Source: CBFGTA01 sp965651595 (GTDB lineage: Bacteria > Actinomycetota > Actinomycetes > S36-B12 > UBA10799). Taken from it: a DNA stretch of 14,239 bases. The position numbers and the translations under genes are program-made. The stretch lies in the NCBI GenBank assembly GCA_965651595.1, contig CBFGTA010000059.1:1-14239 (forward strand). The letters are read 5' to 3'. Within the stretch, counting starts at the first letter, position 1; each line of letters begins with the position of its first letter. The notes beneath the pieces were generated by a model. That model was not told the origin of the DNA and searched no databases. It saw only the letters and a program-made list of their open reading frames with translations. This document shows, piece after piece, positions 7,896 through 14,239 of the stretch.

Positions 7896-9416
7896 TTGAG
7901 GAATGTAGCTGTCGTTCTTGCTGGCGGGGTCGGATCTCGGGTCGGGCTGACCATTCCCAAGCAACTCATCAAGGTTGCCGGCCGGGCGATCGTGGAGCAT
8001 ACGATCGACGTCTTTGAGCGGTCCGGTGACGTCGACGACATCGTCATTATGATGACTCCTGGCTACCTCGACGACATCAATCGCATTGTCCGTTCCGGGA
8101 ACTTTGCCAAAGTGACCCGCGTCATGGAAGGCGCCACCACTCGCAATGGCACGACTGCCCTCGCGATTGAAGCCGTGACCGACTTGCTCACCGCCAGTGG
8201 AGAATCGGAATGCAACGTGTTGTTCCACGATGCGGTGCGGCCTCTTGTGTCCCAGCGGATCATCAGTGATGTCGTCAAAGCTCTAGCCCGATTCGAGGCA
8301 GTCGACACTGCTATCCCCTCGGCCGACACGATCGTGTCGGTTCACTCGACGGATGTCCAGCCAACCGTCCACGGTTACGAGACCATCGCCGACGTCCTCC
8401 CGCGTCATCTCTTGCGGCGGGGGCAGACGCCCCAGGCTTTCCGCCTGTCAACGATTCGACAGGCCTACGCACTTGCCACTCAAGATCCGGAATTTCAGGC
8501 CACAGATGACTGCACGGTCGTGTTGCGCTATTTGCCGGACGTGCCGATCGCAGTTGTGGCAGGTGCTGAACAAAACATGAAGGTTACCGAGCCGATCGAT
8601 CTGTTCATCGCGGACAAGTTGTTTCAATTGACAGAACATGATGCGCCCGAGCGCATGACCGACGACCAATACCGGGAGAGACTCGCCGGCAAGACGGTCG
8701 TGGTCCTCGGTGGTTCGTACGGAATCGGTCGAGACATTGGACGGCTAGCAGCCGACTACGGGGCGAACGTTGTGAGTTTCTCCCGCTCGTCGACGGGAAC
8801 CCATGTTGAGCGGCGCGACGACATCATCAAGGCTCGCGAGGCAGCACTCGAACAGACTGGACGAGTGGACTTCGTGGTGCACACGGCGGGAGTGCTCCAT
8901 CGGGGAGACCTCGTCGATGTGTCGGAGGAGACCCTGCATGCCGTCACGGACGTGAACTACATATCGCCGATCTTGGTTGCCCAGGAATTCTTCCCGGAAC
9001 TCGCCAAGACGCGCGGATCGTTACTGCTGTTCACGTCGAGCTCGTACACGCGTGGGCGCGCTGGATACAGCCTGTATTCCTCCGCCAAGGCCGCAGTTGT
9101 CAACCTCACCCAAGCCCTTGCCGACGAGTGGGCCGCGTCCGGCGTAAGAGTCAACTGCATCAATCCCGAGAGAACGGGAACGCCGATGCGAACCAATGCC
9201 TTCGGAGTGGAGCCGCCGGGCAGCCTCCTGTCCTCGGAGAAGGTCGCCGCTAGTTCAATCGACGTTCTGATCGGGGAACTCACCGGGCACACGATCGATG
9301 TGCGACGGGTCGACCCGCTGTCGCCACAACAGATCTTGGAGGAGGCCACGGCCCTCGAAGCGGGACTGTCGGACGCCACTGAGGATGCAGTGGAGTCGAT
9401 CGCTTCGGAGCAGTGA
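7896..9416 (+). CDS. Bifunctional IspD-like cytidylyltransferase / short-chain reductase (predicted CDP-ribitol synthase, Bcs1/Acs1-like)
   Basis: This fusion is predicted to reduce a ketopentose phosphate (ribulose 5-phosphate in Haemophilus Bcs1/Acs1) and couple the polyol phosphate to CMP, giving CDP-ribitol for teichoic-acid-like polymers. The N-terminal domain (about 1-245) is IspD/TarI-like: LAGGVGSRVG (8-17), PKQ (21-23), HDAVRP (111-116) and RRGQTPQAF (about 174-182). The C-terminal domain (about 262-480) is a classical SDR: GGSYGIG (272-278) for NADP, HTAG (329-332), Ser 382/383 and YSSAK (Tyr 394, Lys 398) as the catalytic set. An acidic tail of about 25 residues follows. The TTG start has GAGG seven bases upstream. 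Gram-positive TarJ is a different, zinc-dependent reductase, so this is the Haemophilus-type solution. A pure IspD role in isoprenoid synthesis is unlikely given the fusion and neighbours. The exact polyol is inferred. Confidence 0.88.
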   Translation: MRNVAVVLAGGVGSRVGLTIPKQLIKVAGRAIVEHTIDVFERSGDVDDIVIMMTPGYLDDINRIVRSGNFAKVTRVMEGATTRNGTTALAIEAVTDLLTASGESECNVLFHDAVRPLVSQRIISDVVKALARFEAVDTAIPSADTIVSVHSTDVQPTVHGYETIADVLPRHLLRRGQTPQAFRLSTIRQAYALATQDPEFQATDDCTVVLRYLPDVPIAVVAGAEQNMKVTEPIDLFIADKLFQLTEHDAPERMTDDQYRERLAGKTVVVLGGSYGIGRDIGRLAADYGANVVSFSRSSTGTHVERRDDIIKAREAALEQTGRVDFVVHTAGVLHRGDLVDVSEETLHAVTDVNYISPILVAQEFFPELAKTRGSLLLFTSSSYTRGRAGYSLYSSAKAAVVNLTQALADEWAASGVRVNCINPERTGTPMRTNAFGVEPPGSLLSSEKVAASSIDVLIGELTGHTIDVRRVDPLSPQQILEEATALEAGLSDATEDAVESIASEQ

Positions 9417-10759
9417 TGGTGGCCCTGAGTGGATCCTTGGGCGACACGATCGGCTACGTCCTGGACAAGGTCCGAGATCGCCGTCGGAGGCGTCGGGTTC
9501 GGGAGGCGATCCAGACTGCCAACCGCAGTGCACCTAGGCTCGTCGGCTCGGATGCCGCAGATGTCCAGGATCACGGCCCTGACGCAGTCGATGTGATGAT
9601 TTATTTTGCCGACCAGGCTGACAACCGCTATCAGCTCGACGGCTGGGAGTGGGTATTCCGAAGACTGGCCGAGTCGTACCGGCTGTGCATCGTGACGCGG
9701 GATGCGGGAACTGCCGAAGAGTTGTTGCGCGATTCTTCACCCATCCCGATCGACTTCTGCCACACCCATGGTGAACTCGACGAACTGGTGGCACGGCGCC
9801 GACCAGACGTCATCGTCTACCTCAATCACCACGTCCGAAACTTCGAAGCACTGTGGCACAACGGCCCCGTTCATGTGTTCTGTGGCCATGGGGAATCCGA
9901 CAAACCGGGTGTGTCTGATTCACATCAGCTCAAGGCCTACGACTTTGTCCTGGTGGCGGGTCCGGTTGGAAGAGAGAAGATTGCCCGTCGAGTCCGTTTC
10001 TACGACGCAGACCGGTGGGTACTCGAAGCGGGGCGGCCACAGTTGTCGGCCCCGATTTCCATGCCGGCCTACCCGAGGACCACCCGGCCCGTCACCGTCG
10101 CCTATGCCCCTACCTGGGAAGGCGATCGTTCCCGCACCAGCTACGGCTCAGCGGTAGACATTGGGGTCGCTGCAGTACGTTCGCTTCTGCGTGACCCGAC
10201 CATTCGAGTCATATTTCGTCCCCACCCGTTGAGTGGCAAACGAGATCCAGGCTACCGCACCGCGGTAAGAGTCATCGCTGATGATCTTCGGCAGGCGGTC
10301 GCTGTGGAACCGGGATCTGGCCACTGGACTGACGAGTCTGCCGACGGGCGGTGGCTGGGGAAGGTTGCCGATATCGCCATCGTCGACGTATCAGCGATGG
10401 CCGTCGATTGGCTCGCCACCTCCCGGCCGCTGATTCTTGCGTGTACGCCAGCCGCGTTGGCCGCGAGTCACCAGTCGACTCCCACCGAATCAGCACGACT
10501 GCCCTCTGAGTCATTGATGCGATTCCTAAAAGCGGTACCGACCTTGGGCCGGGCCGACGCCGCCGATGCCGCCGATGTGGTGACACGGACCCTGAACTCT
10601 CCTGATGTTTCCGCCCTCGCAGAACTACGTGGTGGGCTGTTGGGGGCCAGTCCTGTCGATGATCAATGGGCGCAGTTCGAGCGGGTTTTCGCTGAGTTGA
10701 TGCTTCGGGCCCGACAACGAGATGAGCCGTCGACCGAGACTGAGGTGGCTGGCCCATGA
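9416..10759 (+). CDS. CDP-glycerol/CDP-ribitol phosphotransferase family protein (TagF/TarL-like)
   Basis: This is a predicted GT-B fold enzyme of the poly(glycerol phosphate) polymerase family (Glyphos_transf). It transfers a polyol phosphate from a CDP-polyol to a wall-polymer precursor at the cytoplasmic membrane face. About 447 residues. The N-terminus has a short hydrophobic/amphipathic stretch and a run of six Arg (near residues 22-27), which could bind acidic lipids. Family motifs are CGHGESDKPG (about 156-165, with the catalytic His), YAPTWEG (about 230-236), IFRPHP (about 266-271, second conserved His) and IVDVSAMAVDWL. The first motif differs from the HGTxxK of Bacillus/Staphylococcus enzymes. 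GGAG at 9407-9410 is five bases before ATG 9416 and only two before GTG 9413, so I chose ATG; the alternative adds one residue. It is coupled to the CDP-polyol synthase by a one-base overlap, so CDP-ribitol is the likely donor. Confidence 0.85.
   Translation: MVALSGSLGDTIGYVLDKVRDRRRRRRVREAIQTANRSAPRLVGSDAADVQDHGPDAVDVMIYFADQADNRYQLDGWEWVFRRLAESYRLCIVTRDAGTAEELLRDSSPIPIDFCHTHGELDELVARRRPDVIVYLNHHVRNFEALWHNGPVHVFCGHGESDKPGVSDSHQLKAYDFVLVAGPVGREKIARRVRFYDADRWVLEAGRPQLSAPISMPAYPRTTRPVTVAYAPTWEGDRSRTSYGSAVDIGVAAVRSLLRDPTIRVIFRPHPLSGKRDPGYRTAVRVIADDLRQAVAVEPGSGHWTDESADGRWLGKVADIAIVDVSAMAVDWLATSRPLILACTPAALAASHQSTPTESARLPSESLMRFLKAVPTLGRADAADAADVVTRTLNSPDVSALAELRGGLLGASPVDDQWAQFERVFAELMLRARQRDEPSTETEVAGP
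10553..10576 (+). repeat. Nine-base in-frame microrepeat (Ala-Asp-Ala)
   Basis: The unit GCCGAYGCC is repeated about 2.7 times and encodes ADAADAAD near the C-terminus of the TagF-like protein, after the conserved domain. It is a likely site of small length variation between strains. Confidence 0.6.
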
Positions 10760-11562
10760 GTCGTTTGCGCAACCCTTCCGGGCGTTCGAATCACGCGTCG
10801 CTCGCACAGATTCGGGCTGTGTGCCAGCCACCAGAGATCACCGGCCGAGGCAAAGCCGAACATTGGACAGGCGACCTGTACATGCGGTCGGCGTCCCTGC
10901 CACTGACCAAACTGTTCATCGCTGCGGGTTGGTCAGCCAACGCCGTCACGTGGCTGATGATTGGGGTCGGTATCGCTGCGGGGGCAGCACTGCTTCTCCC
11001 CGGGTTCATCGGAGCCCTCCTGGCGGCGGTACTGATCCAGCTACAGATGTTGATCGACTGCTGTGACGGGCAGGTTGCCCGATGGCGCGGGACGAGCAGC
11101 CCGAAAGGGATATTCCTTGACGCATTCGCGCACCACACGGCTGAGGCGGCACTTTGCATCGGTTTCGGTATCAGTGTGGCGGGTGGGCTCGGTGAACCGA
11201 GTTGGTGGTCTTATCTCGGCGCGCTACTTGCAGTGGGAGTCGTCATTAACCGAGCGATGAACGAAATGGTGGGGCGCGCCCGGCTGCGAGCGGGCCTCAC
11301 ACTCGGCTCGGAGGCCGCCCACGTCTACGAGCCGAATCGCTCTCTGGTGGCGCAGGCCAAGTCGTGGGCGCGGTTGATCCCGATCCACCGGCTTCTGCAC
11401 TCCATCGAACTGTCGCTAGTGATTGTGATAGCGGCACTGTTCGACGTCGTCGTCGGATCTTCGGTCCCCAGCCAGATTGTCCTTCTAGTCCTCGTGTGCG
11501 CCGTGCCGCTAGTCATCGCTGGCCACCTCGCGGCAATCCTCTCGTCTAGGAGGCTGCAATGA
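10756..11562 (+). CDS. CDP-alcohol phosphotransferase family integral membrane protein
   Basis: Members of this family move a phospho-alcohol from a CDP-linked donor to a hydroxyl acceptor within the membrane. The 268-residue protein has a cytoplasmic N-terminus of about 50 residues and then about six membrane segments. The family signature DxxDGxxAR-x8-GxxxDxxxD is visible at Asp 101, Asp 104, Gly 105, Ala 108, Arg 109, Gly 118 and Asp 122, but the last Asp is His 126 (codon CAC, 11131-11133), followed by a second His. In characterised members this Asp is proposed as the general base. The ATG overlaps the upstream stop (ATGA) and GAGG lies ten bases before it. Set between a TagF-like transferase and a glycosyltransferase, it is more likely to act on a wall-polymer or lipid-linked acceptor using a CDP-polyol than in ordinary phospholipid synthesis. 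A lipid role, such as a phosphatidyl-polyol synthase, is not excluded. Confidence 0.87.
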   Translation: MSRLRNPSGRSNHASLAQIRAVCQPPEITGRGKAEHWTGDLYMRSASLPLTKLFIAAGWSANAVTWLMIGVGIAAGAALLLPGFIGALLAAVLIQLQMLIDCCDGQVARWRGTSSPKGIFLDAFAHHTAEAALCIGFGISVAGGLGEPSWWSYLGALLAVGVVINRAMNEMVGRARLRAGLTLGSEAAHVYEPNRSLVAQAKSWARLIPIHRLLHSIELSLVIVIAALFDVVVGSSVPSQIVLLVLVCAVPLVIAGHLAAILSSRRLQ

Positions 11563-12437
11563 ATCCGGTCACGGCTGACTCCACTATCGGGGTCGTCATC
11601 CTCACCATGGGAACTCGGCCGGCGGAGTTGGACAGGGCGGTCTCATCGGTGCTGATGCAGCGTGACGTCACAGTGGACGTCGTCGTGGTCGGGAACGGTT
11701 GGGACCCAACCGGGCTTGACGAGCGGGTGCGGGTCGTCGCGTTACCTGAAAACGTCGGCATACCCGACGGACGCAACGCGGGCGTCCCCCACGTTCAGGG
11801 CCCGCTGCTGTTCTTCCTTGATGACGACTGTTTTCTCGACGACGACCAGTTCCTCCGCCGCATCCAAGACCGCTTTGTTCGACTTCCTACCTTGGGGATG
11901 GTGCAGCCGCACATCGTTGATCCAGATGGCCTGCCCGCACCGCGCCGGTGGGTGCCCAGGTTACGGGTCGGCGACCCTGACCGAAGCAGTCCTGTCGCGG
12001 CTGTGGTGGAAATGGCAATAGCGGTCCGGCGGGACGCTTTCGACTACTCGGGCGGCTGGGCCCCCGGATTCTTCTACGCCCACGAAGGCATCGACTTTGC
12101 TTGGCGGGTGTGGGACAGTGGGCTGAGCGTGTGGTACGCGGGAGACTTGCGCGCCAACCACCCAGTGGTTGATCCGAAACGGCACGCCGACGCAGTCAAA
12201 CTCGACGCCCGCAACCGAGTGTGGACCGCGCGCCGCAATTTGCCCGTGCCGTTGGCTGCTACGTATGTGGGCGTGTGGTCTGCAATTACCTGGCAACGCC
12301 GCCGGGATTCTGAAGACCGCCGAGCCTACTGGGACGGAATCGTTGAGGGCTGGCAGGTCCGTCCTGCTGGCGTCAAACGTCTAAAATGGTCGACAATGTG
12401 GAGAATGGCCGCAGCTGGGCGACCACCTGTCATTTGA
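11559..12437 (+). CDS. Family 2 glycosyltransferase
   Basis: This predicted GT-A sugar transferase of 292 residues is probably cytoplasmic and membrane-associated. Visible features are IGVVILTMGTRP (nucleotide-binding strand, 10-21), ENVGIPDGRNAGV (64-76), FLDDDC with the metal-binding Asp set (86-91) and FFYAHEGIDFAWR (171-183), the family's acceptor/catalytic loop. The C-terminus, with RNRVWTARRNLP and a terminal WRMAAAGRPPVI, resembles a group of actinobacterial GT2 proteins I know from Streptomyces-type genomes. Only one weak hydrophobic stretch (about 232-246) is present, unlike the ExoA-like enzyme. The start is fixed by AGGAGG five bases upstream and an ATGA overlap with the CDP-alcohol phosphotransferase. 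As the last gene of the coupled set it probably glycosylates the polyol-phosphate chain or its linkage unit. Donor unknown. Confidence 0.88.
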   Translation: MNPVTADSTIGVVILTMGTRPAELDRAVSSVLMQRDVTVDVVVVGNGWDPTGLDERVRVVALPENVGIPDGRNAGVPHVQGPLLFFLDDDCFLDDDQFLRRIQDRFVRLPTLGMVQPHIVDPDGLPAPRRWVPRLRVGDPDRSSPVAAVVEMAIAVRRDAFDYSGGWAPGFFYAHEGIDFAWRVWDSGLSVWYAGDLRANHPVVDPKRHADAVKLDARNRVWTARRNLPVPLAATYVGVWSAITWQRRRDSEDRRAYWDGIVEGWQVRPAGVKRLKWSTMWRMAAAGRPPVI

Positions 12438-12455
12438 GGAAGCCCTATCGCTTCC
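12438..12455. terminator. Hairpin between convergent glycosyltransferase and LCP-2 genes
   Basis: GGAAGC and GCTTCC form a six-base-pair stem with a CCTATC loop, beginning at the base after the glycosyltransferase stop codon. It can fold on either strand and lies in the 47-base gap between convergent genes, which suits a bidirectional terminator. There is no T-run on either side, so termination strength is uncertain. Confidence 0.45.
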
Positions 12456-12484
12456 CACACTCAACTGGCAGAACGTCCCGAGCC

Positions 12485-13915
12485 CTAGACTTCGGCACAG
12501 ATGTCGGTATCGGCCGTACGCGATTTCGACGACTTGGTGGCGTCACGAGACACTTGGGGAGTCACCTTGACTGGCTGCATTTCGAATCGATAGTCAGCGC
12601 CCACAACCAGAGTGATGGTCGACGTCCAATCGTATGGTTCGTTAGTAGTCTTTTCGACTCCTGTGGCGAATCCCAAGGTGCGAGCGGCCTGCAATTGGCT
12701 GTCCATTCCCGCATTGCGCAGGATGCGTGACCGCTCACGGGGACTGGCATCAGACACGTTGGTGACCACGAATCCCTCTGACCGCAACTGCTCGGCAGCC
12801 CGCTCGCCAGCCTCCGGATCTCCGGTGCGGTTGACGACTTTGACAGACACGTCTGCCGGAGCGGTAAACAGTGGTTCTCCGTCGGGGGCAACGCTTGCCT
12901 TCGGCGGCCACGGTTGGTCGTACTTGATGGCATTCCATAGTTGAGTCGCTTGAGAAGGAATCCACGAGTACGAAGAGAAGTCGTTGTTGTCCATCACGGG
13001 GACAGTCGCGAAGGTGATGTCTGACGGGTTCATGCCCGACACGTTGATGGCGAGTTCTTGCATGGCCTGGGTGGATGCGAGCCCGGCGTCGACAGTGAGC
13101 GTGCGGCTGACAGAGTCGAGAACTTGGTGCAGCTTCAACGGGTTGAAAACAATCCCCATAGAGGTCGCCTTGCGGATGGCCGAACTCAAGAACTGCTGTT
13201 GGCGTTCGATACGGCCGAGATCTCCACCGTCCCCGAGCGAATAGCGCGCACGGACGAACGCCAGCGCCTGTTCGCCGCGGATTGTGGACGTGCCAGCCGG
13301 TAGTTCGAGCTTGGAGCGCCAGTCGCTGACAGGCTTGTTGACGCACACTTCAACGCCGTCAAGCGTGTCGACCACCTTCTTAAACCCGGTGAAGTCAACC
13401 ACTGCGTAGTGGTCGATTGTCAGGCCAGTGAGACTCTCGATCGTCTTCACGGTGCATCCCGGGCCGCCATGGTCGAATGCTGCATTGAACTTTTCGGTGG
13501 AGGGCCCGACCGTAACGCCTGCGTCGTTTACGCAGGTGGGAATCGTGACGATCGAATCACGGGGGATACTCACTGCGATTGCACGCGATCGATCTCCCGA
13601 AATATGCACAACGATCGTGGTATCGCTGCGCGCACCTTGGTGGACGTCGGTGTTGCCGTAGCCCTTGCCTTCGTTGCGGCCTTCGCGAGTGTCGGAACCC
13701 ATGAGGACAATGTTGATTGGGTCCCCGGGCGTGGGTCGGACGCCCGTACTGGTCCAGTTCCCGTCATCGCCGACGGCAATATTCGATGTGTAGTACTTCG
13801 CGAACAGTCCACCGGTGCCGGTAACGGCCGTCGCCGCCAATACAGCGATGGAGGCGGCCATAGCTACGGTTCTGGGCCAGCGGCGAGGGACGTCCACTCC
13901 GTTTGTGTGAGTCAT
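12485..13915 (-). CDS. LytR-CpsA-Psr (LCP) family cell-wall glycopolymer ligase with LytR_C domain (LCP-2)
   Basis: This is the second predicted glycopolymer-peptidoglycan ligase of the window, 476 residues. It has a basic N-terminus, one membrane anchor (about 17-37) and an extracytoplasmic LCP domain (about 67-250) with NIVLMGSDTR (68-77), RSDTTIV, SIPRDS (Arg 119) and VRARYSLGDGGDLGRIERQQ (221-240). A LytR_C domain lies near 355-450. All expected Arg/Asp positions appear intact. Three Cys in the external domain (128, 154, 191), in TIPTCV, GPGCTVK and VEVCVN, are typical of an actinobacterial LCP branch and could form a disulfide; LCP-1 has only the third. A GGGCGGG stretch a few bases upstream supports the start. 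The gene faces the polymer cluster and is preceded by a TIGR03089-like gene on the same strand, similar to the mycobacterial Rv3267/Rv3268 neighbourhood (from memory). Which LCP serves which polymer is unknown. Confidence 0.92.
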   Translation of the reverse strand: MTHTNGVDVPRRWPRTVAMAASIAVLAATAVTGTGGLFAKYYTSNIAVGDDGNWTSTGVRPTPGDPINIVLMGSDTREGRNEGKGYGNTDVHQGARSDTTIVVHISGDRSRAIAVSIPRDSIVTIPTCVNDAGVTVGPSTEKFNAAFDHGGPGCTVKTIESLTGLTIDHYAVVDFTGFKKVVDTLDGVEVCVNKPVSDWRSKLELPAGTSTIRGEQALAFVRARYSLGDGGDLGRIERQQQFLSSAIRKATSMGIVFNPLKLHQVLDSVSRTLTVDAGLASTQAMQELAINVSGMNPSDITFATVPVMDNNDFSSYSWIPSQATQLWNAIKYDQPWPPKASVAPDGEPLFTAPADVSVKVVNRTGDPEAGERAAEQLRSEGFVVTNVSDASPRERSRILRNAGMDSQLQAARTLGFATGVEKTTNEPYDWTSTITLVVGADYRFEMQPVKVTPQVSRDATKSSKSRTADTDICAEV

Positions 13916-13997
13916 ACCCGCCCTTCGGCTAGAGTCATCGATCGATCAACGTGGTGCGGTGCAATGGCACCAGGGGCTGTCAGGGAGCCCGGATCCG

Positions 13998-14027
13998 ATT
14001 GTACGGTGCGAATGACTCACGCGACAG
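13998..14027 (-). promoter_or_regulatory. Candidate promoter of LCP-2
   Basis: On the minus strand a TACAAT -10 hexamer (13998-14003) matches the consensus at five of six positions and lies about 82 bases before the LCP-2 start. An 18-base spacer leads to a weak CTGTCG -35. The leader between it and the start contains a small GGTGC/GCACC stem-loop (13958-13971) and the palindrome ATCGATCGAT (13937-13946), of unknown meaning. The 198-base gap 13916-14113 holds no gene that I can support. Confidence 0.35.
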
Positions 14028-14113
14028 CACCGAGAGCGATAGCTCTTACGATCTTCCAACCAGTCGACCCGGATTCGCGTGAGGTTAGTCACAATTGTTG
14101 CTGGTGGCTGCCT

Positions 14114-14239
14114 CTAAACTCGCTGTCCCACCACCGCGTCGGTGCCGCGTTCGGTAGCGATGATGTGGCGGAAGTCGTCGGCCGGTCCCCCGACCACCAA
14201 CACGATCGATGCGTCGATGACGATTGGCCACAGGCACAG
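14114..14239 (-). CDS. Probable TIGR03089-family protein, C-terminal fragment
   Basis: Reading the minus strand from the right edge, an open frame of 41 residues ends in TAG at 14114-14116. It contains WPIVIDASIVLVVGG, then DDFRHIIATERGTDAVVG. This resembles the C-terminal end of actinobacterial TIGR03089 proteins (a truncated AMP-binding-enzyme-like family), which typically finish with a hydrophobic strand of the type GASVVLV, an acidic turn and an ATERVT-like helix. In mycobacteria this family is encoded beside an LCP gene, which agrees with the position here just upstream of LCP-2 on the same strand. The function of the family is not known to me. Only the tail is visible, so the assignment rests on a short match and on context. 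Confidence 0.5.
   Translation of the reverse strand: MCLWPIVIDASIVLVVGGPADDFRHIIATERGTDAVVGQRV

Noticed and set aside
7896..8630. IspD of the MEP isoprenoid pathway
   Set aside because: The domain has IspD-like motifs, but the SDR fusion and the polyol-phosphate transferases directly downstream favour a CDP-polyol synthase.
12750..13346. 198-codon frame on the minus strand
   Set aside because: It is an alternative frame inside LCP-2, Arg/His-rich with no motif.
14033..14046. AGAGC-GATA-GCTCT dyad upstream of the LCP-2 promoter candidate
   Set aside because: A five-base stem is too short to call an operator or RNA element without conservation data.
1..14239. CRISPR array, tRNA, rRNA, insertion sequence or prophage gene
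   Set aside because: No regularly spaced repeats, no terminal inverted repeats flanking a transposase, no transposase or integrase motifs, and no cloverleaf-like or rRNA-like segment were noticed on either strand.

Overview
The window is a stretch of chromosome from a high-GC Gram-positive bacterium (Actinomycetota). GC is about 60% by eye. Several starts are GTG or TTG, genes often overlap by 1-4 bases, and the proteins look actinobacterial: two LCP ligases with LytR_C tails, PurK/PurE of the mycobacterial/streptomycete type, and a FadE25-like acyl-CoA dehydrogenase. I cannot name a genus.

Layout. (1) Positions 1-2055, plus strand: the C-terminal end of an aldose 1-epimerase, then purK and purE, chained by ATGA overlaps. 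(2) 2087-3502, minus strand: a membrane-anchored LytR-CpsA-Psr (LCP) phosphotransferase, convergent with purE. (3) 3729-6506, plus strand: an ExoA-like family 2 glycosyltransferase with C-terminal membrane helices, then the permease and ATPase of a TagGH/Wzm-Wzt type polysaccharide exporter. (4) 6619-7797: an acyl-CoA dehydrogenase of the FadE25 type. (5) 7896-12437: four tightly coupled genes. These are a fused IspD-like cytidylyltransferase/short-chain reductase (Bcs1/Acs1-like, predicted CDP-ribitol synthase), a TagF-like CDP-polyol phosphotransferase, an integral-membrane CDP-alcohol phosphotransferase, and a second family 2 glycosyltransferase. (6) 12485-13915, minus strand: a second LCP protein, convergent on the cluster. 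(7) 14114-14239, minus strand: the C-terminal end of a probable TIGR03089-family protein.

How it fits together (inference). Apart from purK, purE and the acyl-CoA dehydrogenase, the window reads as a cell-wall glycopolymer locus of teichoic-acid type. The fusion enzyme would make CDP-ribitol or a similar CDP-polyol. The TagF-like enzyme and the CDP-alcohol phosphotransferase would use CDP-polyols to build or cap a polyol-phosphate chain. The two glycosyltransferases would add sugars, the ABC transporter would export the lipid-linked polymer, and the two LCP proteins would attach it to the wall. The initiating phosphoglycosyltransferase (TagO/WecA type) is not in the window. The most interesting points are the pairing of two different kinds of CDP-polyol transferase with one CDP-polyol synthase, a Asp-to-His change at the last motif position of the membrane transferase, and the placement of the whole locus between gene pairs that also lie near each other in mycobacteria.

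No tRNA, rRNA, CRISPR array, insertion sequence or phage gene was seen.
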